Origin: JAZOTM01 sp045657625
GTDB lineage: Bacteria; Bacillota; Clostridia; Lachnospirales; Lachnospiraceae
Reading direction: 5' to 3'
Assembly: GCA_045657625.1 (NCBI GenBank)
Contig: JAZOTM010000018.1
Coordinates: forward strand, 1 to 64,000
Length of the DNA: 64,000 nucleotides
Shown: in pieces, positions 1 to 6,764 of the stretch
Position numbering within the stretch: the first letter of the stretch is position 1
Layout of the letters: every line of letters begins with the position of its first letter
The notes under the pieces: generated by a model
What the model was told of the DNA's origin: nothing
Seen by the model: the letters and a program-made list of their open reading frames with translations, nothing else
Database searches by the model: none
Program-made: the position numbers and the translations under genes

Positions 1-21
1 TGTTTAAGCAATAACTACACA

Positions 22-48
22 CCCTCCCGGGATTGATTCTCGGGAGGG
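22..48 (+). terminator. GC-rich hairpin, possible transcription terminator
   Basis: CCCTCCCG (22-29) pairs perfectly with CGGGAGGG (41-48) around an 11-nt loop. There is no U-tract after it (ATATAAGG follows), so it is a strong stem but not a classical intrinsic terminator. It would lie just after the last gene of the putative insertion element, since stop codons fall at 5-7 and 12-14. Confidence 0.4.
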
Positions 49-64
49 ATATAAGGCAGATATG

Positions 65-122
65 AAAGTGCTGGTTTTTAACTGCCGAAAAGTGCTGGAA
101 ATAAACTGCCGAAAACTGCTGG
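65..122. repeat. Three direct repeats with 24-bp period
   Basis: Units start at 65, 89 and 113 and share the core GTGCTGG or CTGCTGG. An ACTGCCGAAA element sits between them at 81-90 and 105-114. The regular helical spacing (24 bp, just over two turns) fits an array of protein-binding sites such as transposase sites. Confidence 0.8.
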
Positions 123-129
123 TTTTTAC

Positions 130-1521
130 TTGCTTTTTACACCTATGTTGCATTCCATTGGGAAAATGATGACAATCCCCAAGGGCGCAAAAATGAAGAA
201 CATTTCCATGGGAGATGTGGTGCTGACACTGATGTCCCACGGGTTTGAACTGGAAGGAACTATGCCGGATTTTACAAAAAACCAGGAGGTAGAAGCAGGT
301 AATCAGGCAGATTTGGAAGATGGTACAATCGAAAAGATTAAGGGATATTTGCGGCGCCTGGGTGCTGGAGAGGATTTGGAACAAGTACGTCAAGATTTTG
401 CAAGGGAATTCCAGAGTGTAGAGGCATCTGAAATCATGGAAGCAGAACAACAATTGCTGAAAGAAGGAACACCTCTTACAGAAGTCCAAAGGTTGTGTGA
501 TGTACATTCCGCGCTTTTCCATGGAGCAACGCAAGAAGAAAAAATAGCCAATGCGGAAAAAGCAGTAGAAGAATCTTTAAATAAGAAAAAACAGGAAATT
601 TCTCAGAAGGATTATAGTAACAAACAGCAAAAAGCGGCAGCCTTGACACAGATTGTAGGACATCCTTTATATACTTTAAAAAAGGAAAACCAAGAGATTC
701 AAAATTTATTAGAAGTATATAAAGAGAAGAAAGATGTCAGTTTGCTGGAACAATTCCGGGAAGTAGCCATTCATTACGCAAAAAAAGGGGATTTAGTATA
801 TCCTGTTTTGAAGGTCAGATATGGAGTTACCGGGCCATCGGATGTAATGTGGACAGTGGATGATGAGATTCGTGATGAATTAAGCGCCTTATCAAAGATT
901 TCTGAAAAAGAGGATGCCTGGATGGAACGCTTTGACCGAGTTCTGACACGGGTAGAAGAAATGCTTTACAAGGAAGAAAACATTTTATTCCCAATCTGTG
1001 CTGTGAATTTGTCTGAAGAGGAATGGTTTGGTATTTACCAGGATAGCAAGGATTATGCAACCTGTTTTTCCGTGACTCCGGAAGTGTGGCCGGAGGCAGA
1101 AAATCATCAGAAAAAAGTGGATAGTTTTTCTTGCAATGAAATTGTTATGGCCGGTGGTCACATGACGGTGGAGCAAATGGCTGCAATGCTCAATACAATT
1201 CCTTTGGAAATCTCCTTTGTGGATGCGGAAAATATCAATCGATTCTTTAATGAGGGACCTAAGGTGTTTAAGCGTCCTGCAATGGCAATAGATCGGGAAG
1301 TGTTCTCTTGCCATCCACCCAAAATAGAGCCCATGGTGCGTCAAATTATCGAGGATTTCCGAAATGGAAAAAGGGACGAAGTTCCGGTTTGGATGGAAAA
1401 AAATGGTCGAACTATGTTGGTGAAGTATATGGCAGTACGTGATAAAAGCATGAAATACTTAGGTACTTTAGAAATCGTACAGGATATGGAATTTGCCAAA
1501 GAACATTTTGGAATTAAATAG
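130..1521 (+). CDS. DUF438/hemerythrin/PAS protein, 5'-truncated
   Basis: Soluble sensor-like protein of the DUF438 family. In order it has a remnant of a DUF1858-type domain (residues about 6-45, containing MTIPKGAKMK), a DUF438 region (about 64-135), a hemerythrin-like four-helix section (about 175-300, with conserved His/Glu near HPLYTL and HYAKKGD) that could bind a di-iron or haem centre, and a PAS domain at the C-terminus (about 345-460). Complete relatives have some 30-40 more residues before the PMLHSIGKMMTIPKG segment; here they are replaced by the repeat-rich element end. The given start is TTG at 130, inside the element; ATG at 145 is the alternative. Neither has a recognisable Shine-Dalgarno sequence, so the gene may be poorly translated or dead. 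Probable role is gas or redox sensing; the ligand is unknown. Confidence 0.8.
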   Translation: MLFTPMLHSIGKMMTIPKGAKMKNISMGDVVLTLMSHGFELEGTMPDFTKNQEVEAGNQADLEDGTIEKIKGYLRRLGAGEDLEQVRQDFAREFQSVEASEIMEAEQQLLKEGTPLTEVQRLCDVHSALFHGATQEEKIANAEKAVEESLNKKKQEISQKDYSNKQQKAAALTQIVGHPLYTLKKENQEIQNLLEVYKEKKDVSLLEQFREVAIHYAKKGDLVYPVLKVRYGVTGPSDVMWTVDDEIRDELSALSKISEKEDAWMERFDRVLTRVEEMLYKEENILFPICAVNLSEEEWFGIYQDSKDYATCFSVTPEVWPEAENHQKKVDSFSCNEIVMAGGHMTVEQMAAMLNTIPLEISFVDAENINRFFNEGPKVFKRPAMAIDREVFSCHPPKIEPMVRQIIEDFRNGKRDEVPVWMEKNGRTMLVKYMAVRDKSMKYLGTLEIVQDMEFAKEHFGIK

Positions 1522-1618
1522 TTAAGAAATTTTTGAAAAAGGTACTATATTTTTCTACATCCAATTATGATATGGTTTATTTAGATACGGAGAAACCTAT
1601 TTATGAAAGGAGCTTTCT

Positions 1619-2095
1619 ATGAAGAGAAATATACGATTAGTCTTGTTGGGAGAACTTATATTGTTTTTGGCAGTATTCTTTTTTACAATTAGCATTTCTT
1701 TTAATATGTCGGCTGTGGCATGGTTTATAGATTTACCGTCTATATTGTTGATTGTTCTTATACTGGTTCCGGGGCTTATCATCATGGGAGAGTGGAAGGA
1801 TTTTATAAAATCTTTTTCTGTAGGAATAAAGGATTATAGACTTCTGGAATTGAAAAATATTATTGAAGCGGTTGGGGCAGCACAGAAACTCACTGTTTTT
1901 GGAGCCCTATTTGCGGTGATTACATCTGGAATACTTGTACTTGGAAATATTAAGAATCCTGAGCTGATTGGACCAAATCTTGCGGTTTGCTTTTTGGCAG
2001 CTTTCTATGCATCGATGATAGAGTTTTTTCTGTTACCATTAAAGTTGAATGCTGAGCGCAAGATGAATGAAGAAATGGATTTTGGGGATGAATAG
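1619..2095 (+). CDS. Small MotA/ExbB-like membrane protein
   Basis: A 158-residue membrane protein with four likely helices (about 7-28, 34-55, 92-111, 121-141). The segment around IDLPSILLIVLILVPG and the late segment GPNLAVCFLAAFYASMI resemble MotA/TolQ proton-channel proteins, but it is much shorter than MotA (about 260 residues), lacks most of the cytoplasmic domain and has no MotB partner nearby. A motor role is therefore unlikely and the function is unknown. A good ribosome site (AAAGGAG) precedes the ATG. It overlaps the following LuxR-type gene in an ATGA-like arrangement, suggesting a translationally coupled pair. Confidence 0.55.
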   Translation: MKRNIRLVLLGELILFLAVFFFTISISFNMSAVAWFIDLPSILLIVLILVPGLIIMGEWKDFIKSFSVGIKDYRLLELKNIIEAVGAAQKLTVFGALFAVITSGILVLGNIKNPELIGPNLAVCFLAAFYASMIEFFLLPLKLNAERKMNEEMDFGDE

Positions 2096-2327
2096 TCTCG
2101 AAATTACGAAGGAAGCATACCTTATTGTTGCCAAGAGGTTTGGACTTACCAAAAGAGAACTTGAACTAGGGTATTTAAAGGTATCCGGTTTTTCAAACAG
2201 AAGAATTGCCTTTATGCTTGGCATATCAGAGCAAATGGTTAAAAATCATTTTACGCATATATATGAGAAAGCCTGGGTTCCAGGGAGAAAAGAATTTATC
2301 GAATTATTTATGGAATGCAATAATTAA
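2088..2327 (+). CDS. Short LuxR-type HTH regulator
   Basis: A small DNA-binding protein that is essentially only a LuxR C-terminal helix-turn-helix domain: LTKRELELGYLKVSGFSNRRIAFMLGISEQMVKNH, broken here as LTKRELEL, then NRRIAFMLGISEQMVKNH as recognition unit. There is no receiver or ligand domain. The chosen ATG at 2088 overlaps the stop of the MotA-like gene; an ATG at 2067 is possible and would add seven residues. Gene pairs of a small multi-pass membrane protein with a solitary HTH protein often work as membrane-tethered regulation; that is inference here. Confidence 0.75.
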   Translation: MNSLEITKEAYLIVAKRFGLTKRELELGYLKVSGFSNRRIAFMLGISEQMVKNHFTHIYEKAWVPGRKEFIELFMECNN

Positions 2328-2379
2328 AGCGTCGGAGATTAGTTGTATCAAAATATTAACGATATTTTTGTAAAAAGGA

Positions 2380-2410
2380 TTGACCTTCCACTTGGTGGAA
2401 GGTGTAATTT
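2380..2410 (+). promoter_or_regulatory. MerR-type promoter/operator with 19-bp spacer
   Basis: TTGACC (2380-2385) and TAATTT (2405-2410) are separated by 19 bp, the overlong spacing typical of promoters twisted into activity by MerR-family proteins. The spacer holds a dyad, ACCTTCCAC (2383-2391) and GTGGAAGGT (2395-2403). It lies 52 bp before the MerR gene, implying autoregulation and joint control of the ybjQ-like gene. Confidence 0.75.
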
Positions 2411-2462
2411 TAAGATGAAGATAAGGCTAGCCAATCTTAGTGAAAATACTTTAGGAGGCATT

Positions 2463-3104
2463 ATGAGGATTAACCAAGTAGAAGAACTGGTTGGAATTAC
2501 CAAAAAGAATATTCGCTTCTATGAGGAACAAGGTTTGATTTGTCCGGAAAGAGACAGGAACAATGGATATCGAGAATACAACCTGGAGGATGTGAAAAAG
2601 CTGAACCAGATCAAACTCCTTCGTAGACTGGAAGTGCCAATTGAAGAAATTAGGAGTCTACAGCTTGAAAAAGTATCTTTGGAAGCTTGTCTTGAGAGAC
2701 ATATATCCGGTTTTACCAGAAAACAGATGCAGCTGGATATTATGAAGGAGATGTGTAAACAGATGTCAGAAGCACAGGTGGACCTTGTAAATCTTGATGC
2801 CGACTTTTACTTGGACGAAATGCGTCGTCTGGAAGAAGGAGGTGCGTTGTTTATGGATGTCAGAAAGACGGATGTAAAAAAGGTGAAAAGAGGTCCGATG
2901 ATTGCGGCAATTGTTGCCATTTTATTTATGCTGGCAATGATTGTTATGGTTATATGGATGGATCGCCTAGAACCGGCGCCCATTGGGTTGATTGTCTTAT
3001 TAATAGGAATCTTTGCAGCAATTATAGTTGGTGTAATTGTAGCATTAAAGGAACGGTTAAAAGAAATTGATGGAGGAGAATTAAATGAAGCTAGTAAGTA
3101 TTGA
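2463..3104 (+). CDS. MerR-family regulator with C-terminal membrane helices
   Basis: Transcription regulator with an N-terminal MerR winged helix (residues 1-70; MRINQVEELVGITKKNIRFY then RDRNNGYREY), a coiled-coil dimerisation region (about 75-130), and two hydrophobic helices (about 147-167 and 174-196) ending in a charged tail. The membrane helices are unusual for MerR proteins and suggest the regulator sits in the membrane. The start was set at ATG 2463 because a TAGGAGG site lies just before it and the MerR fold begins there; an in-frame ATG 120 bp upstream would add residues outside the family and would lie over the operator. Its 3' end overlaps the next gene by 20 bp. Confidence 0.85.
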   Translation: MRINQVEELVGITKKNIRFYEEQGLICPERDRNNGYREYNLEDVKKLNQIKLLRRLEVPIEEIRSLQLEKVSLEACLERHISGFTRKQMQLDIMKEMCKQMSEAQVDLVNLDADFYLDEMRRLEEGGALFMDVRKTDVKKVKRGPMIAAIVAILFMLAMIVMVIWMDRLEPAPIGLIVLLIGIFAAIIVGVIVALKERLKEIDGGELNEASKY

Positions 3105-3396
3105 AACAATTCCGGGACAGGATTATGAAGTGTTGGGGCTTGTAAGAGGCACGATTGTACAGTCTAAAAATTTAGGAAAAGATTTTATGGCAGGTATGAA
3201 GACCTTGGTGGGAGGTGAAATTGCCGGCTATACAGAGATGTTGGTAGAGGCAAGACAGATTGCTACTAAGAGAATGGTGGATGAAGCTGAAAAACTAGGT
3301 GCTGATGCTATCATAGGAGTTCGATATGCGTCTTCCTCTGTGATGCAGGGTGCAGCCGAGGTTTTAGCATATGGTACAGCTGTGAAGCTTTTATAG
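3085..3396 (+). CDS. YbjQ/UPF0145 family protein
   Basis: A 103-residue member of the YbjQ (UPF0145) family, recognised by YEVLGLVRGTIVQSKNLGKD, ARQIATKRMVDEAEKLGADA and the closing IGVRYASSSVMQG plus AYGTAVKL. Length matches the family. Members form oligomeric rings and have been called putative heavy-metal-binding proteins; the biochemical role is not settled. It overlaps the MerR gene and is followed by a terminator, so the two genes make one autoregulated operon. The signal sensed is unknown. Confidence 0.85.
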   Translation: MKLVSIETIPGQDYEVLGLVRGTIVQSKNLGKDFMAGMKTLVGGEIAGYTEMLVEARQIATKRMVDEAEKLGADAIIGVRYASSSVMQGAAEVLAYGTAVKLL

Positions 3397-3408
3397 AAAC
3401 TTACTTAT

Positions 3409-3447
3409 AAGAGTCTCTTCTAAATAATGGAGAGACTCTTTATTTTT
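3409..3447 (+). terminator. Intrinsic terminator after merR-ybjQ
   Basis: AAGAGTCTCT (3409-3418) pairs with AGAGACTCTT (3431-3440), followed by TATTTTTT. It closes the small operon 12 bp after the ybjQ stop. From here to 3573 I see no gene and no further structure. Confidence 0.9.
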
Positions 3448-3573
3448 TGGAAACTGAAATTTATAGATGAGAAAAAATCTTTACCTGTTGTTTATTTCCG
3501 GAGGATATCTTTTTACCAAAGCAAACCCTTTGTAAATAGAGTATTAAAATTCTATATAATATCCCAATTTCTA

Positions 3574-3601
3574 TTGAAATAGTAACGATTTGTAATATAA
3601 T
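3574..3601 (+). promoter_or_regulatory. Sigma-A-type promoter of the riboswitch transcript
   Basis: TTGAAA (3574-3579), a 16-bp spacer and TATAAT (3596-3601). The expected start is about 3608, a few bases before the aptamer. This is the only good promoter in the 580-bp gap, so it probably drives the surface protein and the accessory Sec genes. Confidence 0.7.
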
Positions 3602-3611
3602 TATGGTATAT

Positions 3612-3690
3612 CAATAAAGGCAAATTTACTGAAAGGTAAGGACGCAAAACTATAGGGCCTGTAAAATGGTAGCCAGTTGCATTAATATTT
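3612..3690 (+). ncRNA. Cyclic di-GMP-I (GEMM-I) riboswitch aptamer
   Basis: The sequence carries the GEMM-I signature. AAAGGCAAA is followed by a hairpin with a GAAA tetraloop (TTACT, GAAA, GGTAA). Then comes the strictly conserved GGACGCAAA joining segment, a second arm beginning ACTATAGGGCCT and closing with GGTAGCCAGTT, and a 3' P1 strand GCATTA. A terminator follows about 40 nt later, which fits transcriptional control of the serine-rich surface protein by c-di-GMP. Whether ligand turns expression on or off cannot be decided by eye. Confidence 0.9.
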
Positions 3691-3730
3691 TTTATAGTTG
3701 ATGTATCTATGGTACCATTGAGGTAGGTGC

Positions 3731-3760
3731 AGCATCGCTATACTTAGCGATGCTTTTTTT
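3731..3760 (+). terminator. Riboswitch expression-platform terminator
   Basis: AGCATCGCTA (3731-3740) pairs with TAGCGATGCT (3745-3754) around a TACT loop, followed by T-rich DNA. A self-complementary ATGGTACCAT (3710-3719) lies between aptamer and terminator and may take part in the switch. Confidence 0.9.
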
Positions 3761-3802
3761 ATATAATAAGAAATTCTTTCGAATTTCTCATTATATAAAA
3801 AA
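3755..3802 (+). repeat. Hairpin that reuses the terminator U-tract
   Basis: The T-tract plus ATATAAT (3755-3767) and AGAAATTC (3769-3776) pair with GAATTTCT (3781-3788) and ATTATATAAAAAA (3790-3802). The result is a long A/T-rich stem with a TTTC loop and one mismatch. The stem competes with the DNA:RNA hybrid region of the preceding terminator. The same design recurs at 40227-40268. Confidence 0.7.
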
Positions 3803-3841
3803 GCGCTCCGCTAAGGAAGCGCACATCGTGCGAGAGGAATT

Positions 3842-3899
3842 GGTTGACTATAGTCAACCGCACTCGGCGCGAGAATGTCGCAAGCGACATTCTTTTTTA
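3842..3899 (+). terminator. Second terminator and palindrome before the surface-protein gene
   Basis: GGTTGACTATAGTCAACC (3842-3859) is a perfect 18-bp palindrome flanked by GTGCG (3828-3832) and CGCAC (3859-3863). It is followed by AGAATGTCGC (3872-3881) pairing with GCGACATTCT (3884-3893) and TTTTTTAT. The last element is a good intrinsic terminator, 77 bp before the start codon of the next gene. Apart from these elements I see no gene between 3691 and 3975. Confidence 0.7.
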
Positions 3900-3975
3900 T
3901 ATCATCAATTCATAGGTAAGTCACGAGGGAGCAAAAAGTAGCTGATAAGAGCATGTAAAGAGAAAGGAACGAGTT

Positions 3976-5496
3976 ATGGGAAAAAAAGATAAGAAAGAAT
4001 TTGAATCAAAAAACACCTTGCTCAAGGGCGCTGCAGCTGCGGGGATAGTCTTGGGCGGCACAGCAATGTATGGACAGGACAATATGGTATACGCAGCAGA
4101 GTCAGAAACATCAGAAAGTGAACTGAGTGAGAGCGCTGCGTCAGAATTTGTTTCTGAACAGGTAGCTCAAGCATCAGAGGCAGAGCCGGTTATAATTTCT
4201 GAAAGTGCAGAAGTGGTGGAATCGGAAGCAACTTCAGAGAGTGTTGTTGAAGAAAAACGTGGGGTAGAAAGTGAGGCGTCTTCTGAAGTAGATTCTTTAG
4301 GTTCAGAAGAATCCTTACGTTCAGAAACAGAGGAAACGGATGAGCTGGAAGAAGAGTCTGAAAGTGAATCCGAAGAAGAGTCTGAGAGCGAATCAGAGGA
4401 AGAGTCTGAAAGTGAGTCTGAATCTGAAGTGGATCCTGGAGCTGGAATGGAACATGAGGAACATGATACAGATGTCAATAATCAGGGTTGTATCAAGAAT
4501 TCGCATCATGTCACATTGGTGGAAGATGGAACTTATAGAGTTAATCGTACCGAATATAAAGTAGAGAATGGTGTTATAACAGCATATAAGAGAAACGGTT
4601 TTTTTGGATCTTATTGGGAAACTTCCGGAAATGCGAATATTGGTAGGGAATTGTATCAGTGCAAAGGAAATGCTTATGTCATTAAGATTAGTGACGATAA
4701 CTGGGTAGAGTATCAATCTTATAAGACAGTTACTTATACCCATGCAATCGTGCATGGTAATAGTTATGATCTTCTGACAGATGAAGATTATCATGTATAT
4801 AGTGAAAGTACCAGTACTTATCAGTCAGAAAGCGAAAGTGCAGCAAGTGAAAGTACGAGTGTGAGTGAAAGTGATAGCGCAGCCAGTGAAAGTACCAGTA
4901 TAAGTGAAAGCGAAAGCGCAGCAAGTGAAAGTACTAGTATAAGCGCCAGCGAGAGCGAAAGTGCCAGCGAAAGTGAAAGCGCCAGCGAAAGTGAAAGCGC
5001 TAGCGAGAGCGAAAGCACAAGCAGCAGCCTAAGTGAAAGCACAAGTACAAGTGAAAGTTTAAGCACCGGTGAGAGTACTAGCGCCAGCGAAGTACCGACA
5101 GCTTCTGAAACTCCGGTGATTCCGACGGTAATTCCTGCAACTCCGGCTCCAACAGCACCAACTCCAACAGTAACTCCGGCACCTACTCCGGCACCCGCAC
5201 CGATAGCTCCGGCTCCGGCAGTAGCTACACCAACAGCTCCGGTAGCAGATGTATTGGATGAGGAAGTGCCATTAGCTGTTTTACCGCAAGAGGATGATGT
5301 GGCTATTATTGAGGAAGAAGAAGTACCATTAACAGATCAGCAGGCAGAAGACGATGGAGATGGAACCAAGGTTTGGTGGTCTTGGTTGCCATTAGCAGGC
5401 GTAGCCGCAGCAGGTGTAGACAAAGCTATGCAGAAAAAAGAAGAAAATGAGGAAAAAAAGAAAAAAGAACAGGAAAATGAGGACGATAAGCAGTAA
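3976..5496 (+). CDS. Serine-rich repeat surface protein (accessory Sec substrate)
   Basis: Secreted or surface adhesin-like protein of 506 residues. It has a basic N-terminus and long hydrophobic signal region (residues about 15-37, ending near VYAAES), then a Ser/Glu-rich stretch (about 38-155). A compact non-repetitive domain follows (about 160-280, rich in Tyr/Gly/Asn), then a second Ser-rich block of SES/ASE repeats (about 277-375), a Pro/Thr/Ala linker (about 376-425), an acidic stretch, a hydrophobic segment WWSWLPLAGVAAAG, and a very charged Lys/Glu tail. The repeats are the expected O-glycosylation sites for GtfA/GtfB. No LPxTG motif is seen, so attachment is by the C-terminal hydrophobic segment or is unknown. 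It heads the accessory Sec operon and lies under the c-di-GMP riboswitch. Confidence 0.85.
   Translation: MGKKDKKEFESKNTLLKGAAAAGIVLGGTAMYGQDNMVYAAESETSESELSESAASEFVSEQVAQASEAEPVIISESAEVVESEATSESVVEEKRGVESEASSEVDSLGSEESLRSETEETDELEEESESESEEESESESEEESESESESEVDPGAGMEHEEHDTDVNNQGCIKNSHHVTLVEDGTYRVNRTEYKVENGVITAYKRNGFFGSYWETSGNANIGRELYQCKGNAYVIKISDDNWVEYQSYKTVTYTHAIVHGNSYDLLTDEDYHVYSESTSTYQSESESAASESTSVSESDSAASESTSISESESAASESTSISASESESASESESASESESASESESTSSSLSESTSTSESLSTGESTSASEVPTASETPVIPTVIPATPAPTAPTPTVTPAPTPAPAPIAPAPAVATPTAPVADVLDEEVPLAVLPQEDDVAIIEEEEVPLTDQQAEDDGDGTKVWWSWLPLAGVAAAGVDKAMQKKEENEEKKKKEQENEDDKQ
4800..5095 (+). repeat. Tandem Ser-Glu/Ser-Ala coding repeats
   Basis: Short DNA repeats built from AGTGAAAGC and AGCGCCAGC units encode SES, SAS and STS triplets over about 99 codons. 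They are likely variable in number between strains through slippage, and are the predicted glycan-bearing stalk of the surface protein. Confidence 0.85.
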
Positions 5497-5531
5497 AATA
5501 TACTTATAAAATTCTTTGAGGGGAGCCGGGA

Positions 5532-6749
5532 ATGAGTATGAAAATATCAGGGATTCCGGATAGAACAAATGAATTTGGGAAAAGGCTAGTGGTACACTGT
5601 CTGATGTTGGTTATATATATGATAGGAACTTCCCTTCCACTCTTTGGGGTGGAAGGGGATTCCATAGATGTTGGATGGTGGAATGCACAAACGGCAATTA
5701 CAAGTATATTGAATGGACCCAATAGTCAAGCGACATTTATGTCCTTAGGTATGGCACCATATATAAACGCATCAATTTTAGTAGGTATGGTGACACTATC
5801 CCAAAATGCAGAAGCAAAGGCCAGAATTTCCCGCCGGCGCGTGCGTCGTTGGACGGGGATTCTGACTTTTTTCATATCCTTTTTTTCTGCCTTGGGACAA
5901 AGTAGAAAAATGAAATTGTCAATTTCGGGGCTTTCCACCGAAGCAGTGCGTGGAATAGTGATAGCAGAAATGCTTCTTGGAATGGCTGTGTTGTTTTGGC
6001 TTGTGGAAATCAACAAAAAACGAGGAATTGGTGGTATTACCCCCATTATTTTTCTGAATGTATTTTCCAGTTTAGTTGTGACTGCAAAACAAGAGGATAT
6101 CTTTCAATATCGGATAATGTGCATTTTTTGTTTGTTTGTAATAGCAATTACTTTATTTTCAGAAGTGCATCTTGTGAAAATTCCTTTACAGAGAGTATCT
6201 ATCCATAATATCCATGCAGATCAGAATTATTTGGCTTTTAAGTTAAACCCCATAGGGATGATCCCGGTTATGTTTTCTACTGCAGTATTTATTGGGGTGC
6301 GTTTTTTTGTGGATTTTATGGCACGGATTTTTTCTGAGAACGTTCATTGGCAAAGGATACAGGATGGATTTGTGATGACCAAATTTTTGGGAGCCGTTGT
6401 TTTTGTTACGATTATTGTTATTTTAGCCATAGGTTTTTCTTATGTACTTTTAAGTCCTACAGATCTCACCAGACAACTTATGAGAAGTGGCGATAGTATT
6501 GTTGGGATAGCTGCAGGAAAAAAGACCCGAAAATATTTAAGAAAAAGATTATTTTTATTGACATTACACAGTGGAGCAGTGGAGGGACTATGCATAGGCA
6601 TTTCCTTGCATTTGGTATTGTTGGGAAGAATTCCAAGTACGATTGCTATGCTTCCCATGAATATTATGTTGTTAACCAGTTTTACACTTACAATTGCCCA
6701 GGAAATGAGATCCTATTACCTGTACGACGCATATCGTTTTTTCTTGTAG
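5532..6749 (+). CDS. secY2: Accessory Sec translocase channel SecY2
   Basis: Polytopic membrane protein of 405 residues with about ten hydrophobic helices and SecY-like landmarks (MAPYINASILVGM early; LNPIGMIPVMFSTAVF after the middle loop). It is shorter than housekeeping SecY, as usual for SecY2, and is immediately followed by the Asp genes. It would form the membrane channel for the glycosylated serine-rich protein encoded just upstream. A GAGGGGAG ribosome site precedes the ATG. There is no terminator after the surface-protein gene, so the two are probably cotranscribed. Confidence 0.9.
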   Translation: MSMKISGIPDRTNEFGKRLVVHCLMLVIYMIGTSLPLFGVEGDSIDVGWWNAQTAITSILNGPNSQATFMSLGMAPYINASILVGMVTLSQNAEAKARISRRRVRRWTGILTFFISFFSALGQSRKMKLSISGLSTEAVRGIVIAEMLLGMAVLFWLVEINKKRGIGGITPIIFLNVFSSLVVTAKQEDIFQYRIMCIFCLFVIAITLFSEVHLVKIPLQRVSIHNIHADQNYLAFKLNPIGMIPVMFSTAVFIGVRFFVDFMARIFSENVHWQRIQDGFVMTKFLGAVVFVTIIVILAIGFSYVLLSPTDLTRQLMRSGDSIVGIAAGKKTRKYLRKRLFLLTLHSGAVEGLCIGISLHLVLLGRIPSTIAMLPMNIMLLTSFTLTIAQEMRSYYLYDAYRFFL

Positions 6750-6764
6750 GGGGAGATAATTGTT

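Larger units (their letters stand above)
1..141. mobile_element. Probable terminal end of an IS21-like insertion element
   Basis: Seen: three copies of a unit (AAAGTGCTGG, AAAGTGCTGG, AAACTGCTGG) start at 65, 89 and 113, an exact 24-bp period. The first two are followed by ACTGCCGAAA. The repeats stop just before the coding sequence of the next gene becomes homologous to its family, and a CA dinucleotide lies at 140-141. Known: IS21-family elements carry several internal copies of a binding motif at their ends and finish in CA. Inference: this is the inner part and tip of such an element, with the transposase genes to the left of the window. No transposase is visible here, so the family assignment is tentative. 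Confidence 0.45.

Noticed and set aside
4..534. Minus-strand open frame of 176 codons at the window start
   Set aside because: It runs across the element end and antisense to the DUF438 coding region, with low-complexity Cys/Phe-rich sequence and no ribosome site.
3750..3941. A 63-codon open frame after the riboswitch terminator
   Set aside because: It is the translation of hairpin DNA, starts inside the terminator and has no ribosome site.
4821..5066. Minus-strand Leu/Ser repeat frame
   Set aside because: It is the mirror of the serine-rich repeat code and has no start signal.
4800..5095. CRISPR-like repeat array
   Set aside because: The repeats are in frame, have no unique spacers of constant length and encode Ser/Glu; no cas genes are present in the window.
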